From assembly GCF_900198605.1 (NCBI RefSeq), contig NZ_FZPJ01000002.1, positions 1 to 53,284 of the forward strand: a stretch of 53,284 nucleotides of DNA, written 5' to 3'. Both the position numbers and the translations under genes were made by a program. This document shows, in pieces, positions 33,920 to 45,404 of the stretch. The stretch's first letter is position 1. Every line of letters starts with the position of its first letter. The stretch comes from Helicobacter mesocricetorum (GTDB lineage Bacteria; Campylobacterota; Campylobacteria; Campylobacterales; Helicobacteraceae). The notes beneath the pieces are model-generated. The model was given only the letters and a program-made list of their open reading frames with translations, ran no database searches and had not been told where the DNA came from.

Positions 33920-34987
33920 ATGTTTATTGATAGCGTTGAGATTCTTGTATCTTCTGGAAAAGGCGGAGCCGGTGCTGTCTCTTTTCGCAAAGAGAAATTT
34001 GTTATTAATGGCGGTCCAGATGGAGGAGATGGAGGAAAGGGTGGTGATGTTTATTTTAAAGTTGATAGAAACACCAACACTCTTTCACATTTTAGAGGAC
34101 ATAAGGTTTTTAAAGCACATAATGGTAAGCCGGGAATGGGGTGTAATAGATATGGAAAAAAGGGTGATGATTTAATTATCGTAGTTCCGCCCGGGACTCA
34201 GGTTTTTGATGTGCAAAATAATATTTTATTGCTTGATTTGGTAGAAGAAGGGGAATTGGTTTTATTCCTCAAAGGAGGCAAAGGAGGGCTTGGTAATGTT
34301 CATTTTAAAAGTTCTACCAATCAACGTCCTACTTATGCACAGCTAGGTTTGTCAGGCATTGAAAAAAAAGTGAGATTAGAATTAAAGCTAATTGCTGATG
34401 TAGGATTGGTTGGTTTTCCTAATGTTGGTAAATCTACCCTTATATCGGTGCTATCTAATGCAAAGCCAGAAATTGCAAATTATGAATTTACGACCTTAAT
34501 CCCTTCTTTGGGGATTGTAAGTATTGATGAATACCAATCTTTTGTTATGGCGGATATTCCGGGAATTATTAGTGGTGCTAGTGATGGCAAAGGGCTTGGC
34601 ATTAAGTTTTTACAACATATTGAAAGAACGAGATTTTTACTTTTTGTGCTTGATGTTGCCAATCATCGTTCATTGGTGGAACAATTTAGGATTTTAAGGG
34701 AGGAATTAAGAATCTTTAGTGAAGATTTATCAAGCAAACCTTATGGAATTATGTTTTCAAAAATAGATGCCAATGAAAATATTGAAATATTGGAGGAGTT
34801 TTTAAGAACTTTTGGATTTCTTTTTAAAGAAGAAAAACCTTTTTGTTGGCTTAAGCAAGAAAAAGATTCTTTTGGCAGAACTATTAAGGGTGATGAACCT
34901 TTATTTGCTATTGGGGTTTCTAGCATTAGTGCAAAAAATTTAGAGATATTAAAGTTTTTTTTATACCAAAACATAAAGGAGGATTGA
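33920..34987 (+). CDS. obg: Obg-family GTPase
   Basis: The protein has 355 residues and works in late 50S assembly. The glycine-rich Obg domain fills the N-terminus ('[19 protein letters not shown]', '[14 protein letters not shown]'). The GTPase domain has '[16 protein letters not shown]' (G1), '[11 protein letters not shown]' (G2), DIPGII (G3) and 'FSKIDANEN' (G4, with Ser-Lys in place of Asn-Lys). The stop overlaps the proB start (TGATG). Confidence 0.96.
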   Translation: MFIDSVEILVSSGKGGAGAVSFRKEKFVINGGPDGGDGGKGGDVYFKVDRNTNTLSHFRGHKVFKAHNGKPGMGCNRYGKKGDDLIIVVPPGTQVFDVQNNILLLDLVEEGELVLFLKGGKGGLGNVHFKSSTNQRPTYAQLGLSGIEKKVRLELKLIADVGLVGFPNVGKSTLISVLSNAKPEIANYEFTTLIPSLGIVSIDEYQSFVMADIPGIISGASDGKGLGIKFLQHIERTRFLLFVLDVANHRSLVEQFRILREELRIFSEDLSSKPYGIMFSKIDANENIEILEEFLRTFGFLFKEEKPFCWLKQEKDSFGRTIKGDEPLFAIGVSSISAKNLEILKFFLYQNIKED

Positions 34988-35769
34988 TGTTAAAAAATAG
35001 GATTGTTTTAAAGGTAGGGAGTGCTGTTTTGGTTAAAGATCAAAAGATTAATCTAACTCAAATACACGCTCTAAGTCAGCTAATAGCAGAATTAATGGGG
35101 TATTATGAAATTATTTTGGTATCTTCTGGGGCTGTTGCATCAGGTTTTACTTCCTTAAACCTTAATAAAGATATTGTGGAGAACAAACAGGCATTAGCGG
35201 CTATTGGTCAGCCTTTATTGATGAAAATTTATGCAGAATCCCTAAGGCAGTATCAAATTACTAGCGCACAACTTTTAATTTCTAATTATGAATTTGATTC
35301 AAGGAAGCGGACGCAAAATGCTAGAAATGTTATTGAGGTATTGTTAAAAAATAAGATTTTGCCTATTATTAATGAAAATGATGTAACTGCTACTGGAGAA
35401 TTGGCTTTTTTGGGTTTTGGAGATAATGATCAGCTTTCTGCTAAAGTAACGCATTATTTTAATGCTTCAATGTTGGCAATTTTAAGTGATGTAGAGGGTT
35501 ATTATGAGGACAATCCACAAATTAATCCTAATGCGAAAATGCGTAAAATTGTCCATTCTATCCCTAAAGAAGATTTGGAAACCAATCCTACCCCTAATGA
35601 TGATTTTGCAACAGGTGGGATTGTTACTAAACTTAAAGCGGCGGATTTTTTATTAAAAAATAAGCGCAGTATGTTTTTATCAAGTGGAAAAAAACTTGAA
35701 GTTTTAAGGGAGTTTTTATTGGAGCAAAAACATACGCAAGGGACACTCTTTATTCCAGAAACTGCGTGA
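34987..35769 (+). CDS. proB: Glutamate 5-kinase, short form
   Basis: The protein has 260 residues and catalyses the first step of proline synthesis. The amino-acid-kinase domain is complete: 'IVLKVGSAVLVKD', 'SSGAVASGF', 'INENDVTA', 'FGDNDQLSAKV' and 'GGIVTKLKAA'. The C-terminal PUA domain of longer homologues (about 370 residues) is absent, as usual in Campylobacterota. I chose the ATG at 34987, spaced 4 nt from AAGGAGG, over the TTG at 34984. proA is not in the window. Confidence 0.95.
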   Translation: MLKNRIVLKVGSAVLVKDQKINLTQIHALSQLIAELMGYYEIILVSSGAVASGFTSLNLNKDIVENKQALAAIGQPLLMKIYAESLRQYQITSAQLLISNYEFDSRKRTQNARNVIEVLLKNKILPIINENDVTATGELAFLGFGDNDQLSAKVTHYFNASMLAILSDVEGYYEDNPQINPNAKMRKIVHSIPKEDLETNPTPNDDFATGGIVTKLKAADFLLKNKRSMFLSSGKKLEVLREFLLEQKHTQGTLFIPETA

Positions 35770-35779
35770 GGATAGTCAA

Positions 35780-36676
35780 ATGAATATCATTTTTATGGGG
35801 ACACCAACTTATGCGGCAGTTATTTTAGAATCTTTGTTAAAATATCATAATATTCAGGCATTAGTTTGTCAAAGTGATAAAAAATCCGGTCGCTCTATGC
35901 AGCTTAAAATGCCTCCTACTAAAGCCTTAATCCTTAATAAAGAGTTAGATATTCCAATCTTTCAAGACCTTAATGAGGATACCATAAAATATCTCCAAAG
36001 TATTCCTTGTGATATAATTATTGTAGCGGCTTTTGGAAAGATACTTTCAAAAGAAGTTTTAAATATAGCACCTTGTATTAATCTTCACGGTTCAATTTTG
36101 CCTAAATTTAGGGGGGCAAGTCCTATTCAAGCAAGTATTTTAGAAAATGAGAGATATTTTGGTGTAAGTGTAATGAAAATGGAAGAAGGTTTGGATTGTG
36201 GGGATGTTTTAGGGGTAAAGGTTATAAAAAATACACAACAAAATGCTGTAGAATTGTTTGAACAATTATCGCAATTAGCAGCAGAGCTAATTTTAGAGTT
36301 TTTAGAAAGAAAAGATTGCATCGTGCCTTTGAAACAAAGAGAGTGTGAAAGTAGCTTTTGTAAAAAGATTAAAAAAGAATTTGGGGAAGTTGCATTAGAT
36401 AATGCCCAAGAAATTGTTTTAAAATCTCTTGCTTATGAGAGTTGGCCAGGAATATTTTTAAAAAATGGTTTAAAAATGAGGGGATTAACTTTAGAGGAGG
36501 TAGATTCTAAAAATCCAGCAGGTTTAATTCTTAAAATCACCAAAGAAAAAGTTTTACTAGGAACAAAACAAGGGAGTATGTGGATTGAGTTTTTACAAGC
36601 ACCCTCTAAGAATATCGTGAGTGCGTATCAGTATTTACAAGGGAGGAGGCTTAAAGAAGGGGATATATTGGAATAA
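35780..36676 (+). CDS. fmt: Methionyl-tRNA formyltransferase
   Basis: The protein has 298 residues. It formylates initiator Met-tRNA using 10-formyl-THF. Seen: 'MNIIFMGTPTYAAVILESL', the active-site region 'INLHGSILPKFRGASPIQASI' (His, Asn context) and 'VMKMEEGLDCGDVL' with the catalytic Asp. The smaller C-terminal domain ends 'LQGRRLKEGDIL'. Its stop touches the birA start. Confidence 0.97.
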   Translation: MNIIFMGTPTYAAVILESLLKYHNIQALVCQSDKKSGRSMQLKMPPTKALILNKELDIPIFQDLNEDTIKYLQSIPCDIIIVAAFGKILSKEVLNIAPCINLHGSILPKFRGASPIQASILENERYFGVSVMKMEEGLDCGDVLGVKVIKNTQQNAVELFEQLSQLAAELILEFLERKDCIVPLKQRECESSFCKKIKKEFGEVALDNAQEIVLKSLAYESWPGIFLKNGLKMRGLTLEEVDSKNPAGLILKITKEKVLLGTKQGSMWIEFLQAPSKNIVSAYQYLQGRRLKEGDILE

Positions 36677-37308
36677 TGAAGATTTTATTTTTTGAATGTT
36701 TAGAATCTACCCAGCTTTTTTTGCTTGAAAAGTTAAGAGAACATTCATTAAAGCCTCCTATTATGGTTGTAGCACATCATCAAAATAAAGGCATAGGAAG
36801 CAGGGGTAATGCGTGGGAAGCAGTAAAAGAAGGAATGTATTTTTCTTTTGCTCTTTATAAGGATTCTTTACCACAAGATTTACCCTTAGAATCAACTTCT
36901 ATTTTCTATGGTTATATTTTTAAAAGTATTTTAGAAGAGTATCACTCTAAAGTATGGTTAAAATGGCCTAATGATTTATATATTCAAGATAAAAAAATTG
37001 GTGGTGTTTTATGTAATTTGATAGAAGATAAGATTTTAGTTGGCATTGGTTTGAATTTAAAAGTAGAGGGTAGGGATTTTGGAGTTTTGGATATTCCAAT
37101 TTCTCAAGAAGAGATTTTGGAGAAATTTATAGAAAAAATAGAAGTTTTTAAATGGAAGCAAATTTTTAGTAAATATAAGTTAGAATTCCCAAATAATTTT
37201 CATTTTAATTTTCACCATAAAGGAAAGATTCTATCTCTTAAAAATGCAAGTCTTTTTGAAGATGGTTCAATATTGCTTGATGGGCAGAGAATTTATAGTT
37301 TGCGATAG
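36676..37308 (+). CDS. birA: Biotin-protein ligase, monofunctional
   Basis: The protein has 210 residues. The biotin-binding region is 'HHQNKGIGSRGNAWEAVKEG', and 'VWLKWPNDLYIQDKKIGGVL' holds the catalytic lysine and biotinyl-AMP site. There is no N-terminal helix-turn-helix, so it does not act as a repressor. It starts on the last base of the fmt stop codon. Confidence 0.95.
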   Translation: MKILFFECLESTQLFLLEKLREHSLKPPIMVVAHHQNKGIGSRGNAWEAVKEGMYFSFALYKDSLPQDLPLESTSIFYGYIFKSILEEYHSKVWLKWPNDLYIQDKKIGGVLCNLIEDKILVGIGLNLKVEGRDFGVLDIPISQEEILEKFIEKIEVFKWKQIFSKYKLEFPNNFHFNFHHKGKILSLKNASLFEDGSILLDGQRIYSLR

Positions 37309-37319
37309 CGGAGTGAAGG

Positions 37320-38108
37320 ATGTGTGAAGTTATTTGTATTGCTAATCAAAAAGGTGGAGTTGGTAAAACAACAACAGCTGTAAATTTAGCAGCTTCATTG
37401 GCGGTGGAGGAAAAAAAAGTTTTGCTTATTGATGCCGATCCACAGGCTAATGCAACCACAAGCTTAGGGTTTCATCGTAATAGTATAGAGTTTAATATCT
37501 ATCATGTTTTAATAGGGACTAAACAGCTTTCTCAAATTATTCAAAAGACATCTATTACTACTTTGCACCTTGCGCCATCAAACATTGGTTTAGTAGGTAT
37601 TGAAAAGGAATTTTATAACCAAAAAAGAAGCGGTAGAGAGTTGATATTAAAAAAGAAAATTGAAGATGTTCTTGGTGTATATGATTATATCATCATTGAT
37701 TCACCCCCAGCACTTGGTCCCTTAACGATTAATGCACTTAGTGCTTCGCATTCTGTTATTATTCCTATTCAATGTGAATTTTTTGCTTTAGAGGGGTTAG
37801 CGCAACTTTTAAATACTATCAAACTTTTGCGTAAAGAGATTAATCCAAATTTGGCTATTAAAGGCTTATTGCCAACAATGTATAGCTCCCAAAATAATCT
37901 TTCAAGGCAGGTTTTTGCAGATTTATTGCAACATTTTGATGAGCAACTTATTAAGATTAGCGATACTCAAAATACAATCGTGATTCCTAGAAATATTAAA
38001 TTAGCGGAATCTCCAAGTTTTGGGAAGCCTGTAATATTATACGATATTCGCTCACAGGGCAATATAGCCTATCAAAACCTTGCAAAAGCCATTTTAAAGA
38101 GGGCTTAA
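37320..38108 (+). CDS. parA: Chromosome partitioning ATPase ParA/Soj
   Basis: The protein has 262 residues. The deviant Walker A is KGGVGKTTT (in 'ANQKGGVGKTTTAVNLAA'), then 'VLLIDADPQANATTSLG' (Walker A') and 'YIIIDSPPALGPLTINAL' (Walker B). It works with ParB to segregate the origin. Its stop overlaps the parB ATG. Confidence 0.97.
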   Translation: MCEVICIANQKGGVGKTTTAVNLAASLAVEEKKVLLIDADPQANATTSLGFHRNSIEFNIYHVLIGTKQLSQIIQKTSITTLHLAPSNIGLVGIEKEFYNQKRSGRELILKKKIEDVLGVYDYIIIDSPPALGPLTINALSASHSVIIPIQCEFFALEGLAQLLNTIKLLRKEINPNLAIKGLLPTMYSSQNNLSRQVFADLLQHFDEQLIKISDTQNTIVIPRNIKLAESPSFGKPVILYDIRSQGNIAYQNLAKAILKRA

Positions 38109-39007
38109 TGGCTAAAAAGTCTGTAGGATTGGGGAGAGGATTAAGTGCGATTTTAGGTGAGGTAGAAGAGGCTTACCAAAAAGACTTAAATGATAACTCG
38201 GGTTTGGTTGTTGAAATTGATATTGATAGTATTAAACCTAATCCATTACAACCACGAAAAAATTTTGATAATAAAAGTTTGCAGGAGTTAGCTGATTCTA
38301 TTAATCAATATGGGCTATTGCAGCCAGTTTTAGTTTATGAAAACATTAAAGAATCTGATTCTTATTATTTAATTGCAGGAGAGAGACGTCTTAGGGCTAG
38401 TAAAATTGCAGGAAAAACTAGTATTAAAGCAATTATTGTTGAAGTTCAAGAAGAAAAATTAAGAGAACTTGCTTTGATTGAAAATATCCAAAGAGAAGAT
38501 TTAAATCCTATTGATTTAGCCCGTTCTTATAAGGAGTTAATTGAATATTATGGAATTACGCACGAGGAAGTCGCTAAACGTCTCTCAAAATCAAGAGCGC
38601 AAATTACCAATACTTTAAGGCTTTTAGAACTTGATAAAGAGGTTCAAAAGTATGTTTTAGAAAATAAGATTTCACAAGGACACGCTAAGATTCTTGTAAC
38701 ATTACCTGCAAAGCAACAAATAATGGTGGCTAATTCTATTGTTGGACAAAAATTAAGTGTGCATCAAACAGAGAAAATTGTTAAAAATATAAAAGATAAT
38801 AAAAGTAATTCTGTTTCAAAAAATAATACTCTACAACCTACAAATACAAATAATAAAACACTAATGAAGCAGTTAGAAAATATTTGTGTAATTCTACATT
38901 CCAATAAAATTTCAGCGAATTTTATTAAAAATAAATTAATTGTAGAATTTAGTAACGATGAGGAGGTAAAAAGGTTTAAGAATATTTTACTAAATGAAAG
39001 GTTTTAA
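38108..39007 (+). CDS. parB: Chromosome partitioning protein ParB/Spo0J
   Basis: The protein has 299 residues. The ParB N-domain is clear: 'NPLQPRKNFDNKSLQELADS', the CTPase motif 'LIAGERRLRASKIAGK' (GERRxRA) and 'LIENIQREDLNPIDLA'. A KorB-like helix-turn-helix follows ('THEEVAKRLSKSRAQITNTL'). The C-terminal part has an Asn/Ser/Lys-rich linker and a dimerisation tail. I see no convincing parS site in this window. Confidence 0.97.
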   Translation: MAKKSVGLGRGLSAILGEVEEAYQKDLNDNSGLVVEIDIDSIKPNPLQPRKNFDNKSLQELADSINQYGLLQPVLVYENIKESDSYYLIAGERRLRASKIAGKTSIKAIIVEVQEEKLRELALIENIQREDLNPIDLARSYKELIEYYGITHEEVAKRLSKSRAQITNTLRLLELDKEVQKYVLENKISQGHAKILVTLPAKQQIMVANSIVGQKLSVHQTEKIVKNIKDNKSNSVSKNNTLQPTNTNNKTLMKQLENICVILHSNKISANFIKNKLIVEFSNDEEVKRFKNILLNERF

Positions 39008-39027
39008 GAAAAACTTAGAAAGATTCG

Positions 39028-39036
39028 TGATACAAT
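39028..39036 (+). promoter_or_regulatory. Extended -10 promoter for the ATP synthase operon
   Basis: TGATACAAT is an extended -10 match, 33 bp upstream of the first atp gene and 22 bp after the parB stop. Confidence 0.55.
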
Positions 39037-39068
39037 AAAATATATCTAAATTAAAGAAAGGAGTTCAA

Positions 39069-39494
39069 ATGACTATTATCCCAGATTTGTGGGTAATGGC
39101 ACTAGTATTCGGCATTTTTCTTATCTTGGTGTATTTGTTAAATGATATCTTATATAAACCATTGCTTCATTTTATGGATACTAGAGAGGATTCTATTAGG
39201 AGAGATAGTGAGGGTATCCAAGAGAATATGACAGATGTTAAAGCATTGCAAGATGAGATAGAAGAGATATTGAAAAATGCTAAAAAAGAAGCCGCTATTA
39301 TTAAGAATAAAGCCCATGAGAGTGCTAAAAAAAATGCAGAGATAAAGATTGCACAAAAGAGAGAAGAGTTAGAGCGAAAATATAATGATTTTGTTGTAAA
39401 TTTGCAAAATGAAAAAGAACTTTTGAGGACTTCATTATCGTTGCAAATACCAGTCTTTAAGCAAAATTTACAGGCTAAGCTTGAGAAACTATAA
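39069..39494 (+). CDS. atpF': ATP synthase F0 subunit b'
   Basis: The protein has 141 residues: one N-terminal transmembrane helix ('LWVMALVFGIFLILVYLL') and a long charged helix ('KNAKKEAAIIKNKAHESAKK'). It is the shorter of two b-type stator subunits, as in other Campylobacterota. AAAGGAG precedes the ATG. It heads the operon; subunits a and c are elsewhere. Confidence 0.93.
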   Translation: MTIIPDLWVMALVFGIFLILVYLLNDILYKPLLHFMDTREDSIRRDSEGIQENMTDVKALQDEIEEILKNAKKEAAIIKNKAHESAKKNAEIKIAQKREELERKYNDFVVNLQNEKELLRTSLSLQIPVFKQNLQAKLEKL

Positions 39495-39504
39495 GGAGAA
39501 ATAA

Positions 39505-40014
39505 GTGAAAAAAATCTTTATTTTATTGGCAGTTATTCCTTATATGCTTTTAGCCGCTAGTGGGACAGGAGAAATAGATATTATTGAGAGAACTATTAAT
39601 TTTGTAATCTTTTTTGCTTTGATTTATTATTTTGCCGCAGATAAAATTAAAGCAATTTTTGCAGATAGGAGAGAAGAGATAGCAAGTTCTTTAGCAAAGA
39701 TTCAAGAAAAACTTCAAGCCTCTAAGAAGGAGAAGCAAAAGACTCTTAAGGATTTAGAGGAAGCAAAAAGAGTTGCGAGTGAGATTATAGAAACTGCACA
39801 TAAAGAAACTTATGTTATCGCACAAAAAATTGAAGAAACTACAAGAATAGAACTTGAAGGTTTGGTAAAACAATTTAATGAAAGTATGGCTTTTGAGCGA
39901 AGAAGAATTGAAAAATCCGTTATCAATGAAGTTTTAGAAGAAGTGCTTTATAAAGATTCTATTGCTTTAAGTAAAGAAGTGTTAGCTCAATCTCTCTTAA
40001 AAAAGGCAGTATAA
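39505..40014 (+). CDS. atpF: ATP synthase F0 subunit b
   Basis: The protein has 169 residues: a signal-like or first hydrophobic segment ('KKIFILLAVIPYMLLAAS'), a second ('TINFVIFFALIYYFAADKI'), then a long charged stator helix that reaches F1. The extra N-terminal segment could be a cleaved signal peptide. It forms the peripheral stalk with b' and delta. Confidence 0.94.
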   Translation: MKKIFILLAVIPYMLLAASGTGEIDIIERTINFVIFFALIYYFAADKIKAIFADRREEIASSLAKIQEKLQASKKEKQKTLKDLEEAKRVASEIIETAHKETYVIAQKIEETTRIELEGLVKQFNESMAFERRRIEKSVINEVLEEVLYKDSIALSKEVLAQSLLKKAV

Positions 40015-40015
40015 G

Positions 40016-40552
40016 ATGAAAGAATTAATTGCAAAACGATATGTTAAAGCATTTTATAAAGTTGCAACACAGGAAGAATTGAATGAGGCTATTAATATAT
40101 TTGCAAAACTTGCCAATGCTTACGATATTATTAAGTTTCAGGAAATTATTAAATCTCCTTATATTGTTACAGAAAAAAAAGTTGATTTTATTATTCAAGA
40201 TGTTTTAGAGAATAAAATTAGTGTAAAGATAATAAATTTTATTAAAATCTTGGCAGAACATAATCGATTAGATTTATTTCCAGAATTATACAAGGAAACA
40301 TCTTCTTATGTAGCATCTTTAAAAAAGGAATATATTGCTTTTCTTATGGTTAATGAAGATTATGGCGAATCTAGAGTGAGGGATTTTGAAAGCAAGTTTA
40401 GTAAGAAACTTGGAGTTAATTTACTTTTAGAGCAAAAAATTGTTCAAGAAGTTGGTATTAAGTTGGTCGTTGAAGATTTGGGGATTGAAATTTCTTTTTC
40501 TCAAGATAAATTTATCAATGATTTGAAGAATCATATATTAAGAGCATTTTAA
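40016..40552 (+). CDS. atpH: ATP synthase F1 subunit delta
   Basis: The protein has 178 residues. The N-terminal six-helix domain ('AKRYVKAFYKVATQEELNEA') and the C-terminal 'VQEVGIKLVVEDLGIEISFS' match OSCP/delta. It joins the b stalk to alpha3beta3. It starts 1 bp after atpF. Confidence 0.95.
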   Translation: MKELIAKRYVKAFYKVATQEELNEAINIFAKLANAYDIIKFQEIIKSPYIVTEKKVDFIIQDVLENKISVKIINFIKILAEHNRLDLFPELYKETSSYVASLKKEYIAFLMVNEDYGESRVRDFESKFSKKLGVNLLLEQKIVQEVGIKLVVEDLGIEISFSQDKFINDLKNHILRAF

Positions 40553-40574
40553 TTTTATTATTTAAGGAGTAGTA

Positions 40575-42089
40575 GTGGTAGCGAAATTACAAGCCGATGA
40601 AATTAGTTCAATTATCAAAGAAAGGATAGATAATTTTGAATTAAATTTGGATATTGCAGAAGTAGGAAAAGTAGTTGCTTATGCAGATGGAGTTGCTAAA
40701 GTTTATGGACTTAAAAATGCAATGTCTTATGAGATGGTTGAATTTGATACGGGCGACAAAGGTTTAGCTTCAAGCCTAGAAGAAGGAAGTGTAGGTGTTG
40801 TTGTCTTAGGAGCTGGTAAAGAAATCAAGGAAGGCACTTCAGTAAAAAGGCTTAATAAACTTTTGCGTGTTCCTGTTGGTGATGGATTAATGGGACGCGT
40901 TTTAAATGCTTTGGGTGAGCCTATAGATGGAAAAGGTGCTATTGAAATTAAAGAATATCGTTTTATGGAAGAAAAAGCTCCTGGTATTATGGCTAGAAAA
41001 TCCGTGCATGAGCCTTTGCAAACAGGTCTAAAAGCTATTGATGCGCTTGTTCCTATTGGTAGAGGGCAGAGAGAATTAATAATTGGTGATAGACAAACAG
41101 GGAAGACAACAGTGGCTATTGATACTATCATTAACCAAAAAGGTCAAGATGTTGTTTGTATTTATGTTGCAATTGGGCAAAAAGAATCCACTGTAGCACA
41201 GGTTGTAAGAAAATTAGAAGAGCACGGGGCTATGGAATACACTATTATTGTTAATGCACCTGCTTCTGATTCTGCTGCTATGCAATATTTAGCTCCCTAT
41301 GCAGGTGTAACTATGGGTGAATATTTTAGGGACAATGGTAGGCACGCTTTAATTGTTTATGATGATTTAAGTAAGCACGCTGTGGCTTATCGTGAAATGT
41401 CCTTGATTCTTAGACGTCCTCCTGGCAGGGAGGCGTTTCCCGGAGATGTTTTTTATCTTCATTCAAGACTATTAGAACGTGCCGCAAAAGTTAATGACGA
41501 ATTAGGTGCTGGATCATTGACAGCTCTACCTATCATTGAAACACAAGCGGGAGATGTCGCTGCTTACATTCCAACAAATGTTATATCTATTACCGATGGT
41601 CAAATTTTTCTTGAAACAGATCTTTTCAATTCTGGAATTCGTCCTGCTATTAATGTTGGTTTATCGGTATCTCGCGTTGGGGGTGCAGCACAAATTAAGG
41701 CGACAAAGCAAGTTTCTGGGACTTTGAGATTAGATTTGGCTCAGTTTAGAGAGCTTCAAGCTTTTGCACAATTTGCTTCAGATCTTGATGAAACAAGCCG
41801 AAAACAACTTGATAGAGGTCAAAGAATGGTTGAAGTATTGAAGCAACCTCCTTATTCTCCATTACCTATTGAACGACAAGTTGTTATTATTTTTGCAGGT
41901 GCTAGAGGTTATATGGATGATGTTGCGGTTTCAAATATTACAAAATTTGAAGCAGATTTGTATCCATTCTTAGAAGCAAAATATCCACAAATTTTTGAAG
42001 ATATACGTTCTAAAAAAATGCTTGATAAGGATATTGAAGAAACCCTTTGTAAAGCTTTAGAAGAATTTAAAGCCAGTTTTACAGCATAA
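40575..42089 (+). CDS. atpA: ATP synthase F1 subunit alpha
   Basis: The protein has 504 residues from a GTG start placed 5 nt after AAGGAG. It has the P-loop GDRQTGKT, '[19 protein letters not shown]', '[20 protein letters not shown]' and '[20 protein letters not shown]'. It is the non-catalytic nucleotide-binding subunit. Confidence 0.98.
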   Translation: MVAKLQADEISSIIKERIDNFELNLDIAEVGKVVAYADGVAKVYGLKNAMSYEMVEFDTGDKGLASSLEEGSVGVVVLGAGKEIKEGTSVKRLNKLLRVPVGDGLMGRVLNALGEPIDGKGAIEIKEYRFMEEKAPGIMARKSVHEPLQTGLKAIDALVPIGRGQRELIIGDRQTGKTTVAIDTIINQKGQDVVCIYVAIGQKESTVAQVVRKLEEHGAMEYTIIVNAPASDSAAMQYLAPYAGVTMGEYFRDNGRHALIVYDDLSKHAVAYREMSLILRRPPGREAFPGDVFYLHSRLLERAAKVNDELGAGSLTALPIIETQAGDVAAYIPTNVISITDGQIFLETDLFNSGIRPAINVGLSVSRVGGAAQIKATKQVSGTLRLDLAQFRELQAFAQFASDLDETSRKQLDRGQRMVEVLKQPPYSPLPIERQVVIIFAGARGYMDDVAVSNITKFEADLYPFLEAKYPQIFEDIRSKKMLDKDIEETLCKALEEFKASFTA

Positions 42090-42110
42090 TGGCATAGTAT
42101 AGGAGCCTAT

Positions 42111-42998
42111 ATGGGAAATAATCTAAAAGATATTAGAAAACAGATTTCAAGTGTTCTTAATACACAGAAAACTACACGCGCTATGAAGCTTGTATCTACT
42201 TCTAAGCTTAAAAAAGCTGATGAGATGGCTAGACGCTCAAAAGTATATGCTAATAAAATTGTAGAAGTTCTTGCAGAAATTAAAGCTAAAGTATCTAATG
42301 GCAATAGTGCGGTTGATAATCCCTATTTCTTTCTTGAAAATAAGAATTTAAATCTTGTAGATATTGTTCTTGTTACTGCAGATAAAGGGTTATGTGGAGG
42401 GTTTAATATTAATACCATTAAAGAGGTTAATCGACTTATAGCAGAGCATAAGCTTAAAGACATGAAAGTCCGCTTACGCGTGATTGGTAAAAAAGCTGTT
42501 GAATATTATAGATTTAATGAAATTGAAGTATTAGATAGTGTGGTTGGCTTAAGTGCTTCCCCAGATTATGCTAAAGCAGCTGAGTTTATCAATAAAGCTG
42601 TTGAAGATTATTTAAATGGTGTAACTTCAAAAATTATTTTGATTCATAATGGGTTTAAAAATATGATTTCTCAAGAAATGAAAGTTTCGCAATTATTACC
42701 CATTGAAGCTATCGAATTACCCCAAGTATGTAGTTCAATTTTAGAAGTAGAGCCCAATGAACAAGAAAATGAAATATTAAATCAATTAGCTAACAAATAT
42801 GTAGAATTTAGTATGTATTTTGCATTGGTGGATTCTTTAGCAGCTGAACATAGCGCAAGGATGCAAGCAATGGATGCGGCAACGAGTAATGCGGGCGAAT
42901 TAGCAAAAAGTTTAACAATTGCTTATAATAAAGCAAGACAAGAAGCTATTACAACAGAGTTGGTAGAAATTAATACCGGCGTTGAGTCGATGAAATAA
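42111..42998 (+). CDS. atpG: ATP synthase F1 subunit gamma
   Basis: The protein has 295 residues. The N-terminal helix is 'NLKDIRKQISSVLNTQKTTR' with 'AMKLVSTSKLKKA', the central domain has 'TADKGLCGGFN', and the C-terminal helix is 'EHSARMQAMDAATSNAGELA'. It is the central rotor shaft. Confidence 0.98.
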   Translation: MGNNLKDIRKQISSVLNTQKTTRAMKLVSTSKLKKADEMARRSKVYANKIVEVLAEIKAKVSNGNSAVDNPYFFLENKNLNLVDIVLVTADKGLCGGFNINTIKEVNRLIAEHKLKDMKVRLRVIGKKAVEYYRFNEIEVLDSVVGLSASPDYAKAAEFINKAVEDYLNGVTSKIILIHNGFKNMISQEMKVSQLLPIEAIELPQVCSSILEVEPNEQENEILNQLANKYVEFSMYFALVDSLAAEHSARMQAMDAATSNAGELAKSLTIAYNKARQEAITTELVEINTGVESMK

Positions 42999-43010
42999 GG
43001 AGTGTGATAA

Positions 43011-44426
<1,416 letters not shown>

Positions 44427-44436
44427 GGAGCCTTAA

Positions 44437-44829
44437 ATGGAAACCTTAAAATTAGATATTGTTACTCCAGAGGGGAAGATTTTTTCTAATGATGTGAAGT
44501 CTGTTACCCTTCCCGGAAGTGAGGGAGAGTTTGGTGTTCTACCCGGACATGTTGGCATAGTTACGACATTAAGGGCGGGTGTTGTAGAGGTGCAAAGATT
44601 AGATGACAAAAAAGAGATGGTTGCTATTAATTGGGGCTATGTAAGAGTTGATGAGCAAAGCGTTGATGTGCTTGTAGATGGTGCGGTAGATATTAATGGA
44701 AGCAACGAAAGTGAAATAGCTAGAGCTATCTCTGATGCTAAAAAACTTCTTGAAGAATCTACGGACAATAAAATAGCTCTTTCAATGGTTGTTTCACATA
44801 TTGAAAATAATGCTAAGAGCATATTATGA
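44437..44829 (+). CDS. atpC: ATP synthase F1 subunit epsilon
   Basis: The protein has 130 residues. The beta-sandwich domain ('LDIVTPEGKIFSNDVKSVTL', 'PGSEGEFGVLPGHVGIVTTL') is followed by a helical pair that can inhibit hydrolysis. Its stop overlaps the exbB start (ATGA), coupling the ATP synthase operon to the Tol system. Confidence 0.97.
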   Translation: METLKLDIVTPEGKIFSNDVKSVTLPGSEGEFGVLPGHVGIVTTLRAGVVEVQRLDDKKEMVAINWGYVRVDEQSVDVLVDGAVDINGSNESEIARAISDAKKLLEESTDNKIALSMVVSHIENNAKSIL

Positions 44830-45389
44830 TATTTTCATTTTTGCAAGAGTATGGCATTGTAACTATAGTGGTGCTTACTTGGTTGTCTTTTTATTTTATT
44901 TTAGTAATTTGGATATTTTTTTATCGCTATATTTCTTTATATTTGACACTTGCAAATGAACAGCAATGTTTAGAGGGACTATTAAATGGCAAGAATGCTT
45001 TATCAAGAAGTTCCTTACTTTATTCTAATTTAAATAATATTGATAAGAAAATAACAGAATCTGTTTTGCAATACTCTCTTGATAAAGCTATGAAAGATGC
45101 TACTTTGGGTTTGACATTTTTAGCCATTGTTGCTTCTACTGCTCCTTTTATTGGTTTGTTTGGGACGGTTATTGAAATCTTAGAAGCTTTTTCAAAATTA
45201 GGTGCTACTTCTAAAGCAACTTTAGATGCGATTGCTCCTATTATTTCAAAAGCATTAGTAGCTACTGCGGCAGGTATTTTGACAGCTATTCCCGCTTATT
45301 CTTTTAACCTTTTTTTAAAAAGAAAGGTTTTTGAACTAAATACTTATTTGCAATTACAAATTAATGTTTTAATCGCATCAAAAGAATAA
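44826..45389 (+). CDS. tolQ: TolQ/ExbB proton-channel protein
   Basis: The protein has 187 residues and three transmembrane segments (about 11-35, 95-118 and 140-162) with 'FIGLFGTVIEILEAFSKLG' and 'ALVATAAGILTAIPAYSF', as in ExbB/TolQ. Given the tolB-pal context it likely powers Tol-Pal. The start overlaps atpC. Confidence 0.93.
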   Translation: MIFSFLQEYGIVTIVVLTWLSFYFILVIWIFFYRYISLYLTLANEQQCLEGLLNGKNALSRSSLLYSNLNNIDKKITESVLQYSLDKAMKDATLGLTFLAIVASTAPFIGLFGTVIEILEAFSKLGATSKATLDAIAPIISKALVATAAGILTAIPAYSFNLFLKRKVFELNTYLQLQINVLIASKE

Positions 45390-45404
45390 AACTTTGGAGT
45401 TATT

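Noticed and set aside
34984-34986. TTG start of proB
   Set aside because: It lies only one base after the AAGGAGG site; the next codon, ATG, has normal spacing.
40727-41131. Long minus-strand frame inside atpA
   Set aside because: It lies wholly within a highly conserved gene on the other strand and shows no motif.
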